Below, in pieces: positions 1 to 12,779 of a stretch of DNA of 64,000 bases; the stretch's first letter is position 1, and every line of letters begins with the position of its first letter. The notes beneath the pieces are model-generated. The model had not been told where the DNA came from, did not search any database, and worked only from the letters and a program-made list of their open reading frames with translations. The DNA lies in NCBI GenBank assembly GCA_050084985.1, contig JBITNC010000001.1, forward strand, positions 20,646,001 through 20,710,000. Reading direction: 5' to 3'. A program made the position numbers and the translations under genes. This DNA comes from Nageia nagi. Taxonomy: Eukaryota > Pinophyta.

Positions 1-1860
1 TATTAGAAATCCAATCAAAGTAATCAATTGGGTGAATAAACTTGGCTTCCAAAATTTTTTACAACTCCTCTTTTACCATTAAGATGATTGTATGATGCAT
101 TTTTCATAGTTTTTATTTAACCAGTTTTGAAACTTCTTTTATACCAAGGTTATGTACTACTAAATTAGGATCAAGCCAAGGCATATCAGCATATGACCAT
201 GTGAATATTTCCTATTTTTCCTTAAGTATTATAATGAACTCTTTTCTCTCATTTTTAGTAAGGGATTTTCCTAATTAAAGTATTTTAAGGCTATTATGTT
301 CATTACTTAAATTAATTTCTATGGTTTCTTCAATTAACATGTGAGGTCCCTCTTCTAATTGGTTGGGTATTGGAATCCAATTATTATCATTAGCATTATT
401 TTCCTCATCCTTAGCTTCATGCTAATCTTCCAAAGTAGTATTGATATTCAAGTTTGTAGTTTGTAAGATTGTATCTATGCCTTTGAAATCTTGGATTGTA
501 GGTTGTTCAAGAATTAACATAAAAATTGTAGTTTCTTTATCTACTAGAAAGAATGAAGAACTACTTGAATTTTCCTAACCTATCATCCCAAAATCATTAA
601 ACTCATCACTTTTGTACCAATCAAAGTTCATTTGAGGCATTATATTATCACATATTTCTACAATATCTACCATGATAATTGATATATCAAAGAATAACCC
701 TCCCAATAATAATGTTTCAAACTCTATGTCATCTTGGTTTGTCATCCACATAGGTACTTCAGATAAATTTTCATATATTGTAGGCTCAGTATCTAACTTA
801 GTTATCTTAAAACTGGATACTCCTTGATTTTTTCTCTTGTAACCTAATCCTATCTTATCACTAGTTAATTTATAATGAATGTAAATGGTGTGTTTAGGTC
901 CTTGTTCATACCATTTTAAACCTTTTACTTTCCAATGATACCTATCAAAGTATCTTTGGACAAATGATCTAATATATGGTGATAAGTATTCTAATGAATC
1001 ACAAAAATTACCTTCATTATAATGAGGTAAAGGATAGGTGGTTCTATAGGACCTTGATATACAAAAAGCATTTGATTAGGTAATTACCCCAGTGGTACTA
1101 ATTGTCCCACCAAATAAGGAGAATCTTTAGGTCTTTCTATTTCTTGAGTTGTAAGAATATTAAAAATGACATTGTTAATAGCAAATTCCCCTATTTTGTA
1201 ATCAATCAATTTTATGGTCATAAGATAAAAATCTAATGGTTTATATTTTATTGTACCATCATTATCTATTTTATTTACAAGACAATATGCTTTTGATGAT
1301 GAAGCTTTGTTTACTTCATCCAATTTTCATGCTCTTTCTTCCCATGTTTTCCTTTCTATGATTGTTAGTTTTATTTTTAGTAATAAATCTCTATTAGTAT
1401 TTGATGTATGAGGTATTTTAAGATTAATAAGATCTTTCCCCTTTAATAACTTAGATAATCACCTTCTTTATTGATATTTTCTATTAATACCTTTTCAAGA
1501 ACCATAGGTAGTGTAAAATAATGACTGGAAGGTAAAGTAGTCTCCCCTGAAACATGTGTTTGATTGCAATGGAGTATGGGTTTTCATCACTAAATACATA
1601 ATGTACTACCTAATCATGAATGTATTCCAATCAATTATGATATGTTGATAGGACACATTACATGTCTCTATCCATGGTCTTCCTAGGAGTAAGTTGTATT
1701 CTGTTATATCTTGACCTTGCAAACAGTTTGATTGCCTAATTTTAAAATCAAGGAAGGCAATAGTGGGTTTTTGGCTTGTTTTAATATTTCCCACAAAAGA
1801 CACAAAATTTTCAAGATCATTAACACCTAATTTGATTGTTTGCAATAATTAGTTCATAGC
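1..1860 (-). pseudogene. pol remnant: protease, linker, start of RT
   Basis: The stretch at 1606-1845 is a Ty3-type retropepsin tail. It contains YNLLLGRPWIE, the second conserved protease motif (ILG-R-W) of these elements, after which gag-pol proteolysis would normally be completed. The linker at 1084-1323 is still open for 79 codons. At 1-95 the minus strand reads KILEAKFIHPIDY, the entry to the RT domain in this family. The RT catalytic aspartates are outside the window. In-frame stops separate the blocks. The ATG-initiated stretches are chance starts within a longer ancestral frame, not separate genes. Confidence 0.78.
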
Positions 1861-2219
1861 TTCTCTATGATTTTTGGATTGTTGTAATAACTCAAACAAG
1901 GAAATCTTCACTTATGAGTTTCTTAACTAATGTTGTAAATTTCCTTTTATTGAAACCCTAAAAAGTTGAGGTCTAGGTGTATTTGGTTGTATAATACCAT
2001 CATTTATTTGATTATTGGGAATATAAACTTGCCTTAATTATGCACTTTAGGCTCTTGTAGTTATGCTTACCATAGCAACAAAGGTAGAAGCATATTGAGA
2101 CCCTTTGTGTGTTACTTGATTTTGGTGTATTTGTGATGATACAATATTTTCTTGATGTTGAGAAAAAGGATTCTGATATATTCCTAGATTTTGATTATAG
2201 ATAGTCAATGGGTTGTCTA

Positions 2220-4478
2220 CCTATAATCTTCCTTGATTAATCAAATCTTAAACCTTGTTTTGTAATGTTCTACATTTTCCTATAGTATGACTCTTTTGGA
2301 AATGATACTAACAATAATCATTCTCATTGTACCATTTGCTATCTCTTGTATCTAGCCTTTCAAGCTATATTTTAGGTAATATAATCATTTGATGGTCTAT
2401 TAAGTTTTTTAAAATAGCATACAAAGAATTATTCAAAGGAATAAACTTTCTACGGGGTGGCTTAGGCTTCATTTCTTCATTTTGTGAAGTATATGTATTT
2501 TGCAAAAGGTTTTATTCTCCATATTTAAGGTAAGAAACTTTATTAGTAGGCATTAGTTTTGTTGATTATTTAGCTTGATTTCTATTTCTAACATAAGATT
2601 ATTTCTTTTTACCCTTTAGTTCTCCATCCTAGATTTTTACATTTTCAATTACAATAGCTTGAGAGATTGCTTCCACAAATTTCTTGTGTTGTTGAATCAA
2701 TAGAGTACTAGTGATGGGTCTTAGACAACTTTGACTAAACATTTTCACTAGTTCTTCTTATGGTAAAGTATAAGATATGCTTGTCAAAATTATCCTTCAT
2801 CTTGAAATGAAGTTTTTAAAAATCAAAATTACCCTCCATTTTGTTTTTAATATTTATCCTAAAGTGCTATAAGAATAAATTATCCAATTGCACATATGTT
2901 GTGATGCTATGTTCTGTTAAGTTATTATACCAATTCATTGCTTTCCTAGCAAGTGTCATAGGAAAGATATGTAACATTAGATCATCATTGTTGTAAATTA
3001 CATAACTTGAATATTTAAATCATCTTAGATGTTCTTTAGGTTTATCCTTTCCTTTGAAAGATTCAATTTTTAGAATCTCAAATTTGAAAGGGATATCAAT
3101 CTTAGGAGCACTAGGGTGTATGGGCTCATTACAAATTATTTTGTAAGAGATTTTATGCTTGTTTTGTTGGAATAACATTTTCTCACTCTTTATTAACCTT
3201 TCATCAAATTAATTAGTTAGTTGTGTGGGAATAATAGGATTTTTATTATCCCTATTAACTTCCCTTTGTCCATTTTTTGAAAATGATTGATAACTTCTTT
3301 CAGACTGTGTTTGATCACCATAATAATTTTCATTATATGGTGGAGTACACAAGGGTGGTTGATGTGGAGGTAACTATCATTACCACTATTAATATAAAGG
3401 TGTAAGAGTATGATTCTTTTGAACTTCATGTCTAGAGTAAGGTAAAGGGGGTTTTTAAGGTTGTTATTGCTCATATAAAACCTCCCTTTTTCTAGGTAAG
3501 CAATGTGTTGATTTGTATGACCTTGGGGAGAAAAAGACCTTGCTCTAGGTGGCAATTTCCTATTATCTACTATTTTATAATTAGGCCTATTTTGAATCTA
3601 AGTTTGAACCTATTATTTGTGAGGTTTCCCTAAAGGTGTTTTACTTTGATATGCATAAAACACAAGTTGTGTTTACAAATATGGATCTCATCCTAATCTT
3701 CTAGGTTGGTTTAGTTTTTGTGTATTTGAATTGTAAAAAAAAATTATTTATCATTTTAAAGTTGCTCCTAATTTTTATTTGATCCAAATATGTATAATGG
3801 TCATTCTCCTACATTATACCTTAAAGGATCAAGATTTCTCATACATCTTTGTTCAGGGATCCTATGACTAGTTCTTGGGGTAGTATAAGTAAACTAAGAT
3901 TCACATAACTTGTAGTAGAAGAAGCATAACTAGTCCTAGGGGTAAGTGTATTAGTTTTTAAAATATAATAAGCATCATTATACACCCTAGCATGGCTTCT
4001 TGGTTCAAGTGCTAGAGTGGTTGTATGTATCAAAATTCTATCATCAAAATCATTCATCCTAAAGAGTATAATCATCTCATCTTATATAGGGTTGGACAAG
4101 ACATCCATATGATAGATAATACATAATGTGATCATATTTAAATTTTAAAATACCTTTTTGTAAAATGATATAAGCCAAATGCATTCATGATGGAGTAGTA
4201 GTCCTTGAGATGACTTATTCCTAATTACCTATTGGTGTTTTTTTTCCTAGATAAGTTAGATCTAAGGGAAGGCTGTGAGCATGAGAAGAATGAGGAATCC
4301 TTAATTGGGTTAAATGTTTTCTTAATTCATTTAAGGTATCTTCTATTTCTCAAGGAGTTCCTCTCCTCAATATTTGTCTACTAGATCTATGAGACCTATG
4401 ACTAGGTTGTTCCTCTTGGTAGATTTTGTTGTACAACTCTTATTATTGATGAGGCATTTGAGAATGAGTGTTAACCAT
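2220..4478 (-). pseudogene. gag remnant with zinc knuckle
   Basis: The ancestral frame probably started at the minus-strand ATG at 4478 (MVNTHSQMPHQ). An Arg/Ser-rich and then a helical N-terminal part follow. The capsid core near 2880-2960 reads FPMTLARKAMNWYNN, matching the retrotransposon gag family and the second Tat element here (FPMTLRVKVMNWYNA). A degenerate CCHC knuckle lies near 2235-2335 (a C, then YH, then SHTIGKCRTLQN). The product would have been the nucleocapsid and capsid precursor. Several stops and frameshifts make it non-functional. The plus-strand and other minus-strand open frames here are by-products. Confidence 0.75.
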
Positions 4479-5435
4479 TCTCTTTTGTTATTTTTTTTAG
4501 AACCCTACACCTTTTTATTTTTATTTTGGTTTTAATTTTTTGATTAGGTAAGGGAATGACAACATACATCATTCATAGCAACTATATTTTATTTTTGGCT
4601 TTTATATTATCGAGAAAAAGCAAATATATGCACAAAAAACCTATTTATAATTCACCTTTGTGATGTGGTTATCTTGTCTAATTTTTCTAATAAATTGAAT
4701 TTATTTTTTCTTCAATAAATGAAGTGAATGATTAATTTTATTTTTTGTTAATTTTCCTAGAATATTTTTTTCCTAGTCAAGTATTTAAAAAAAGGTAGGT
4801 TGGAATCTTATAGGTAATCTATGGTAAAGTATTAGCTTGGTACCTAAAATGGTCTGCTTAGTGCAATGGGGCTTGGGGAATACCATTAAAGACTATCTTG
4901 ATAGTGGGATCCAAGCATAGCCTCCTTGTTTACAGTCTCTCAACAAAAAGTGATAACTTTTATCCTAGAACCTAGTATTGATCTCCAAGTTTGGCTCTAT
5001 GGCTTATAGTGTGGTTGGTGGGTGCATAAGAAATATAGAATCAATGGTTGTTCATCACTTACAACTCATTAATGTTTATTTTTAAAAGGTCTTATGCATA
5101 TATATTAAAAATGAAAAAACTCATGATAACTATAACCCAACCCAACTTACATGTCCTTTGATTTATACTTTATTTAATATAAAAAAAGTATTTTAATTAA
5201 TTATTCTTGATCTAACCCATTAGATTCATTACCATTTTAGTGTGATTCTTTAACCAAAAATTAATGAGATTCATTTACTCATTTTGAGTGTAGAAGTAAT
5301 TAAGTGAAGTTCATTTACCACTTCTTACTATTCTTATATACCTTTGACTTCCTTTCAGAGAGGTAAAATAAGGTATATAAGAAGTCATTAAGTGAATTTA
5401 AATTACCTTAAATGAGATTATTTATCTTATCCTCA

Positions 5436-5600
5436 AATTACCATACTTCAACCCCCTTTCAGAGTGATGAGGTGGACCATGAAGAGAATTAATGTGAGAT
5501 AAATTTCTTTAGATTAGGTTTTTTTAACTCCTCTTTAAATTACCATCCTTTAACCCCCTTTTGGAGTGATGAGGTGGACCATGAAGAGTATTAATGTGAG
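5436..5600. repeat. Two-copy tandem repeat, about 102-bp period
   Basis: The block around 'gagtgatgaggtggacc' begins near 5462 and again near 5564, with matching flanks (accccctt before, atgaagag and aatgtgag after). The copies are separated by an AT-rich spacer. Weaker related words (cctttcagag) occur at about 5350. The repeat lies in the leader of the Tat-type element. Confidence 0.8.
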
Positions 5601-6151
5601 GGAAAAATACCCACCTAATAAGTTAACCAATTTAATATGTTTAAATTTGTCTTAACCTTGATAAACTAACCTTATGTTTATTTCATTTTGAAATGAGATT
5701 TAGTTCCTCCTTCTAAGTGTGAAAGTGACTTACTAAAAGTTCATTATCGATTTTAGTGATAAAAAGTGAAAAAAGGAAAAAAGGGGTTCATTTAATCCTT
5801 TCCTATTGCATCCATTTTGATCACCTAAGATCACCTTTTAGTACAAAGCAAGAGCATAGGTGGGTGTAATGGAAAGTATTAAGTTATTTTATTTGTCATT
5901 TACAAATCACATAGATAAATAATTCATATAACTTATTTAAATAAAGAAAATGTATAATGCATATTCCTTAATCATGCATCTACCCTTCCTACATGCAATC
6001 TAGGCAAAAGGAATTACAAACAAGGGGTTCTTTTCCATTTTTTTATTTTTAATGCCTAAGTTATGCTTTTAGCATTCATGAAATTTGAAACTTATACCTT
6101 CTATTTTGAGTTGATTATGTTATCAAATTTTCACATAGAGTCCCTAGTGAT

Positions 6152-6275
6152 CCAGTATAAATCACTAGAATTTTAGACAAATTGCTAGCATTCCAATACA
6201 AATCGTTGGCATTTAATACAAATCACTAGCATTTCATTTCAAATTGCTAGCACCTGATGAAGATTGCTAGTGATC
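6152..6275. repeat. Minisatellite, about 20-bp unit, six copies
   Basis: Six diverged units share the core 'caaatygctagcattt'. Variants include aaatcactag, aaattgctag, aaatcgttgg and gattgctagt. They lie 150 bp inside the primer-binding site of the Tat-type element, in its leader. Confidence 0.75.
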
Positions 6276-6420
6276 ACATAGATAGAAAATATAGAATAAT
6301 AAATAAAAAATAGTGCAAGACATATTAATGATTCCACAAACATAAAAGACAAAAAATAAAATATAAATAGTAAGAAATACCTCCTACACCTCATTTTCAA
6401 TGTATCCTATGTGTGACGGA

Positions 6421-6439
6421 CCTCCTTCTAGTGCCAAAA
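6421..6439 (-). promoter_or_regulatory. Primer-binding-site-like sequence
   Basis: Directly after the LTR the minus strand reads ttttggcactagaaggagg. This TTTGGC..AGAAGGAGG form is common after 5' LTRs of plant Tat-type elements. The priming tRNA is not assigned. Confidence 0.6.
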
Positions 6440-7278
6440 TGTTTACTCAAAAAATAAACCTGCAAGGATGCAACAAAAAAAAAATTTACAACCAAAAAAA
6501 ACTCTTTATTGATCTCTAAATAAACCTTAATTTTGATGACAAGTTGCCTTGCAATAGAGGGATTCAATACAATGTGTAATATAGGCCTCTTGGAGGCCTT
6601 CCTTTGTTGATGTTTTCAAGCTCTATATACTATATAATTGCACTTGCATCAAGAATAATTTTGGTTTCTTATTTATTACTAACTCATTTTCTTCTCTTTA
6701 GTTTGACCACTTGCTAGCCTTATAATCCTATACATACATAGACCAACAACCAATCTAACATACTTGCTCATGATCTAAGATTATAATAAATAAATATGAA
6801 ATAAACATTCATATAATAAAAAATAGTAAATTGAAATGTACTTAGCAATGTGGATATAATTCAACAATGCAAGGTTGCATTTTATTTTCTCACACCCCCT
6901 TTTTCTCTATGGGAAGGGTCTTATTTATAGATTTTCTAAGGTGGTATTTGTTGCTATTTTGGAAGGCAAGATTGGATGAAAAAATCTCATCTAACCTTGT
7001 CATGAATTATATCCATGCAAGGAAAATGTAGGATCAAGGATGACTCATCCTTGATCTATTAGGTTGTTTCCATGGGTGCCTAAGTTTTCTATTTTTTTTT
7101 CTATTTTCTATTTTCAAGATCATTAGTGATTATCTATTAGGATCTAATGATTAGGTATGATCACCAATGACTGTACTAGATCACCAACAATTAGGAGACT
7201 TTGGCAAACTTTATTATTTGCCTAAAATTTTATTCACTTCTTCATTTATCAAAAGAGTGATAATTTTAGGTGTCTACA
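6440..7278 (-). repeat. 5' LTR of the Tat-type element
   Basis: The LTR is 839 bp, starts TGTAGACACC on the minus strand and ends GAGTAAACA, so it has TG...CA ends. A TATAAATAA box sits at 6921-6929 (minus), placed as expected for the LTR promoter. The right boundary is confirmed by chromovirus RT coding sequence starting at 7279. The target duplication cannot be checked because the other end is outside the window; the right-hand candidate is tgaat (7279-7283). Confidence 0.82.
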
Positions 7279-9795
7279 TGAATGCTCAACAAGAAGACTA
7301 TCAAAAACAAGTATCCCATTCCTAGACTAGATGATCTTATTCATGAGTTCCATGGTGCTAGATATTTATCAAAAATTTATTTAAGGTTAGAATATCATTA
7401 GATAAGGATGAAGGAGAAGGATATTCATAAAATTACATTTAGATGCCATTATGGATATTTTGAGTTTTTAGTTATGCTATTTGGACTAAATAATGAACTA
7501 GCCACATTGTAATTAACTATAAATCAAGTTTTTAGGGAATAGCAAAGGAAGTTTGTGTTATTTTTCTTTGATGATATATTGGTGTATAGTAAAACATGGA
7601 AGGAGCACCTCCAACACTTGGATCACATTTTGAGCATATTGTAGGATCAAAAATTCTATGCTAAAAAATCTAAATGTGAGTTTGGCATGACTAAAATTTT
7701 GTATTTGGGTCATGTAATCAACCATGAGGGAGTTAGGATGGATGAGCAAAAAAATATAGTAATTCAAGATTGGATGGTACCCACTACCTTGATATAATTG
7801 AAAGGGTTTTTAGGGTCATGCAATTACTACAGGGGGTTCATACATGGTTTGTCATACTTGGCTTCCCCTTTGACATAATTGAATAAGAAGGATGCATTTG
7901 TATGGTGTGAGGATGCTCAAGATGCTTTTGAGACTCTAAAAAAGGTTATTTATTCTTGGCCTTGCTTAGTTATTCTTGATTTTTTAGTCCTTTTTACTAT
8001 TTAGTGTAATGCATCTAAACTTGATGTTGAGGTTGTACTTATGCAAAAAGGATAATCAATAACATTTGAAAGCAAAAAATTAACTAATGCATACCAAAAT
8101 TTAGTGTGTATGATAAAGAAATGTTGGCCATTATGCATGCATTGGAGAGATTTAGGCAATATCTAGTTTGTGGTCCTTTCATCATCAAAAGTGACCATAA
8201 TAGCCTAAAATACTTTCATCTAATCAGATTTGAGTGAGAAGCAATAAATTTTGGTAAGTAAGCTTCAACATTTCAATTTTGAAATTCATTATCTCAAAGG
8301 AAAAAAGAATATTGATACTAATATATTATCTAGGATCCTTGTTTTTGCTCTCTTTTATTTTTGTTGATTGGAAAATAAATATCATGGTTGAATATGTGAA
8401 ATATGAATATGCTCAAGGAATTTTAGATGGGACTATTAAAAATGATAGATACACATTTGGGAGGGGCTAATTTTGAAAAATAACAAACTTTTCTTGACCC
8501 TTAGCTTAAAAATGAAGGAAAAGGTGCTCCATGCTTTGCATAATATCCCCCTTGCAGATCATCCAAGGATCATGAAAACATATAGAGCAATAAGGGAGAT
8601 CTTAGCATGTAGAGGGCTGAAACAAGACATTTGTAGACACATCTAAGAATTTATGTAATGTTAAGAAGATACAAAGGAGAATTTAAGGTCGACAAGACAA
8701 CATCAACCATTACACATTCCACAATAGAAGTGGGAAGATATCTTTATGGATTTCATTACAGGTATTCCAAAAGTGCAAGGTAAAGATTTTATTTTTGTAT
8801 TATTGGATAGGATCACTAAGTTTGCCTATTTATTTTCCATTAATATCACATATACAAGAGTATAGTTGGGTGATTTTTTCTTGAAATAAATATTTAGATT
8901 GCATGGGTTACCAAAAAGAATTGTAAGTGATAGGGATAACAAATTTACAAGCATGTTTTGGTAATAACATTTTTAGTTAAGTGGCACTAATTTGGCCACA
9001 AGCACTAGCTATCATCCATAAATTTATGAGCAAACCAAAATTGTAAAAAAATAGATAGAAGGGTATTTATGGTACTATGTAGTAGGGAAATAGTAAATGT
9101 GGGTCAAATGGCTTCAAATTTGGGAGTATTGTTACAACTCTATGCATCAATTATCTATAGGAATATCTCTTTTCAAATCTTTGTATGGTTATGATGCTTC
9201 TAACTTCACCAATTTGGTTTTTGATGAAGGGAAATCCATAAAAGCTAAATATTTTTTACAAGAAAACCAAGACATCATGAAGGATCTAAAGGAGAACTTA
9301 TAAATGGATAAAAATTGTTAAAAGAAATATGTTGATCAAAGGATGACTAATAAAATCATTGAAGTAGGAGTGGTTATGTATTTGAGGTTGCAACCATTTA
9401 GGTAATCCTTCATCAAGAAGATAACAGTAAAAAAACTATAATCTAGATTCTTTGTTACATACAAAATCTTGTAGAAGGTTGGAGAAGATACATATGAACT
9501 ATAGCTATGCAAGGAGAGGAAGATTTATGACACCTTTCATGTCCCACCCATTAATAAGGCTATAGGAAAGTAAGACACATCATTGAATATACTCTCATCA
9601 CTTGATGAAGAGAGACAACTAGTTTTGATTCCATAAAGTGTGTTCAAGATTGGAATGAAGAAGTTGAGACCAAGGTAGAATCAAGAATACTTGATCAAGT
9701 GGAAGGACTTGCCTAATGAAGATTCTACATGTGAAGGAGGTGATATATAAGTACATCCATCATTGAATTGCTTGATGATAAGTAATTTCAAGGAT
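7279..9795 (+). pseudogene. Chromovirus pol remnant (RT-RNase H-integrase-chromodomain)
   Basis: RT begins with [20 protein letters not shown] (7297 on) and keeps the catalytic block as FFDDILVYSK near 7563-7592. The RNase H region follows at about 7800-8450. Integrase shows the N-terminal zinc region (ALHNIPLADHPRIMKTYRAI, near 8535). It also shows the first catalytic Asp in WEDIFMDFITGIP (near 8735) and the second in IVSDRDNKFTSMFW (near 8920). A C-terminal chromodomain fragment reads QEYLIKWKDLPNEDST (near 9680), which in this family directs integration to particular chromatin. Multiple in-frame stops such as tag and tga interrupt the frame. Confidence 0.85.
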
Positions 9796-9796
9796 T

Positions 9797-10710
9797 TGTA
9801 ACATCCCTTCCTTGTAAAAAATAATTACTTTAAGAATCCTAAGGATTCCCTTTGTATTAATATTTATTTATTCATGTATTTGTTGTTAGTTTCCTAGGAT
9901 ATAATTATAAATATCAATTGGACCCACTTTATGAGCCCCATGAGGGACATTTTCCTCCCAATCTAGCATGTGTTATTTTCTTTTTCATTTAATACACTTG
10001 AAGATCCTAAAGATGATTATGGGATTCCCAAGGATTGTATAGCATCTAGATGATATTTGAGCTTGTATATATACCAATTTATCCTAATTTAGAATTGGAA
10101 GCACTTGTACACATGTACTAACTTTAAGGAGGCTCCTAGACCACCATGTTGGCCCATGATCACTCATAGACACCTACTTATGCAATTTAGATCCATAGTG
10201 GCTCATTATAACTCCAAGATACCTATGCATACATTCTAGGATCCCCATGTGGCATGGATGACTCCCAAGCACCCACATTGAGGATGAGGATCCACATTGA
10301 GCATGTGAAGATTCCAAATACTCATGTTGGGCCTTGTTTGATCCCTAGGAACCTTCCTTGGTCTTTGTTGGGCTTTTAGGAAGCCAACATTGGATTAGGA
10401 AGGAGGGGTGATGAATTTGATGTGAAATTCAGATCCAATGATGAGATACATAATGATAAGAAGCCTCATTATAGAGATAGACTTGATTTTATATATAAAC
10501 CATTCTCTTCAGAGTTCCAAATATTTGGAAAAGTTAAGCACCCTTGAGCATAATGTACAAAGAGATTCCAAGAGGCATAGAACACCTTAAATCTTATGGT
10601 TTAGATGACTATTCATGTGAGTGAGGCTTCCCTACCTTAAGGCATCCATAAGTGGTCTATACCTTTGAATGCATCAGGTGGATTTTTAATCATATTTATT
10701 CTCTTCATCA
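9797..10710 (+). repeat. 3' LTR of the chromovirus (right end approximate)
   Basis: It starts TGTAACATCCC immediately after the chromodomain coding remnant. A possible TATA element (gtatatatacc) lies near 10065. No second copy is available for comparison, so the end is only estimated. Confidence 0.55.
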
Positions 10711-11220
10711 GGAGCTAGCCTATGAGGGAGCCCTTTAGTGAGGTATCCATAGATCTAGTAGGAGCTGATTATTCTACATCAGTTAATCTTATTATTTTGT
10801 ATATCATAGTTGGCTCCTTGGAGGCCAATGTTAAGCCCTTTGGGCTAGTTTGGTATTATAATCATCATTATATTATTAATTTAATCCATAATACATTTGG
10901 ATCTCAATATTTATATCATTTTGTGATGTTCATGCTTCTATATTTATAACGTTGATACATGCATGTATGGTGCAATATCATCATTCTTGGATGTATTTTG
11001 CATAGTGTATGATCATCAAAGTATGATAGTGGGGAATAAGGGTTGAAAATAGCTAGAGAGGTGCATCATTTGGCTTCTTAGTTTGTTATTTTGTATGTTT
11101 GATATCATAGTGTAGTTCATGGAATGCCTTAGAGCATTTTATGATTTTATTTTTGCATTGACATAGATAATTTTTGCACAAGAATATTTTTTGAATATTA
11201 CACTTATATATACTAAACTT
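10711..11220. other. Unassigned AT-rich stretch
   Basis: A 75-codon open frame at 10722-10949 (plus) shows no motif I recognise and is probably chance. The right part may already belong to the Copia remnant that becomes recognisable at 11221. Confidence 0.3.
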
Positions 11221-11800
11221 GATGTTACTTTTGTTATGAATCTTGTTTTTAGGTTCATGGTAAAACCTTATGATACTTATATAATAGAAATAAAAATAGT
11301 ACTTTGATATGTTAAAGGTACTAAATTATGGTATTCATTATATGATAATAACATGTTAAAGTTAATTAAATTGTTTATTCTAGTTAGGTCACTTTGGTAG
11401 ATGATTGAAAATCAACATTGAGATATTATTTAAATATGCAAAGTGGTGTTATAACCATGGAGTTAATAGAAGAACCATACTATTTCTTTTCTACAATAGA
11501 AATAGAGTATATAGCAACAATCTTAACATATTTTCATGTTATTTAGTTATAAATAATATTAAAATAATTATAGTAACTGAGTTCTATCATTATTATATAT
11601 TGTGATGATAATAGTACTATTCACATAGTGAAGAATATTATCCATCACATCATAATAAAACTTATATAAATTATAATTTTTTTCATTAGAGATTTGATTC
11701 AACAATGATCATTGGAATTATAATATTATGAAATGGAGAATTAATTGATGAATATTTTTACAAAAGTTATTCTTAGGTATATGTTTATTTCATTATGATT
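11221..11800 (+). pseudogene. Copia RNase H remnant
   Basis: The plus strand carries the C-terminal RNase H of a Ty1/copia pol. Near 11225 it reads DVTFVMNLVFRFMVKP, then VKGTKLWYSLYD, then after a frame change FFSTIEIEYIA, matching the family's SSTEAEY block. IFTKV near 11755 matches the usual IADIFTK ending. Frameshifts and stops abound. From 11800 to 12389 I see only AT-rich DNA without domains, which may be its 3' untranslated part. Confidence 0.72.
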
Positions 11801-12389
11801 GTAGCTAAGAATTAGTCTCTTTTGAATTAATGTTATATATAATGGTCATTTAAAATATTTTAACATGTAATTTAAAATTAAAAAAAAAAATATTGATAGA
11901 ATAAAAAAAGTCATAAGTTATGATATACATGAAAAAATTGCAAGTGAAAATCATAGATAAATTATATTAAATTTATCCTTTGATGATTTAATTATGAATA
12001 ATATATTTTTAGAAGTTATAATTTATCAAAAAATCTACAAAAATATTATAAGAAAGATATTCCCCAAGGGAAAAACATGTTGTTAAATGTTTTGATTAAT
12101 CTTTGAGAGGTCTTAGTGTCAAATCTTATTGGTTGTTTTATTACATTGTGGTGGGGCTACAATTTGGCCACAATCAAGTTAAATTTTCTACTGGAAGCCA
12201 TGAGGGTGTTCCTAGAATAATGTAGCTCATAATCAATCATTAAAAAATAAAATATTATAATAAATATAAAATAATTAAAAAATGATATATCACATTTTAA
12301 AAGGATTTGTTTTCAAATACAGTATCTACACCTATCGCAATCGATAGGGTTTAAGTTATGAACAACTTATGTAAGGAATGGAAATTAAA

Positions 12390-12779
12390 TGTTAGGATCC
12401 CATATCCTAACATTTAATTAAATTAAATTTGTTAATTAATTAGGTTATTATCTTATATTAAAATGTAATATGTACAGACATAGTTGTAAGATGAATCACC
12501 ATTTTGTATTAAACATCCAATTAGGTTTATGGTAGGCAGACTATAAATATATGTAGGAGAAGTATAGCCAATATATTGGAAAATATATTATTTTAGTTGT
12601 AAGGAAATATCCCCCTCATGTATTGTGATTCATTTTGCTATTAGTAAATCTTCTCTATTCCTATCTTTCTTCTATTCTGATTCAGATTGCTCTTTTGTTA
12701 TTTTTTTTATATTTGTATTAGCTTATGTTTCTCTATGATTTGAATCAAATCCCATTTATAATCTTGTGTGTTCCTAACA
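12390..12779 (+). repeat. Copia LTR, 390 bp
   Basis: The ends form a perfect 8-bp inverted repeat, TGTTAGGA...TCCTAACA. A TATAAATA box lies at 12542-12549 (plus). Directly after the LTR, ttggtattaaat resembles a decayed initiator-Met primer site (TTGGTATCAGAGC), so it is more likely a 5' LTR of an element extending right than the 3' LTR of the RNase H remnant to its left. Both readings stay open. Confidence 0.7.

Larger units (their letters stand above)
4479..6418 (-). other. untranslated leader of the Tat-type element
   Basis: This is about 1.9 kb between the primer-binding site and gag. No domain is recognisable in any frame. It holds two local tandem repeats, listed separately, and long AT-rich tracts. 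Long leaders are usual in this retrotransposon group. Confidence 0.5.
1..7278 (-). mobile_element. Tat-type Ty3/gypsy LTR retrotransposon, 5' part, decayed
   Basis: On the minus strand the order is 5' LTR (6440-7278), primer-binding site, a 1.9-kb leader, gag from 4478, zinc knuckle, protease, linker and the first codons of reverse transcriptase at the window edge. The rest of pol and the 3' LTR lie beyond base 1. Stops and frameshifts occur throughout, so nothing is expressible. The element sits inside a chromovirus whose RT resumes at 7279, so it is the younger of the two. Assignment to the Tat group rests on gag and knuckle resemblance to the better-preserved element at 31-49 kb, which has the diagnostic second RNase H. 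Confidence 0.8.
7279..10710 (+). mobile_element. Chromovirus (Ty3/gypsy with chromodomain), 3' part
   Basis: Plus-strand RT, RNase H, integrase and chromodomain are followed by a 3' LTR from 9797. The 5' half lies left of the inserted Tat element and outside the window. The order RT-RNH-IN-chromodomain places it among chromoviruses, and the LTR start TGTAACATCCC is typical of that group. Stops occur in every domain, so it is extinct. The right end, about 10710, is approximate because I could not find a clear LTR terminus. Confidence 0.82.

Noticed and set aside
6152-6275. CRISPR-like array
   Set aside because: Units are contiguous and diverged with no unique spacers, in a plant retrotransposon leader.
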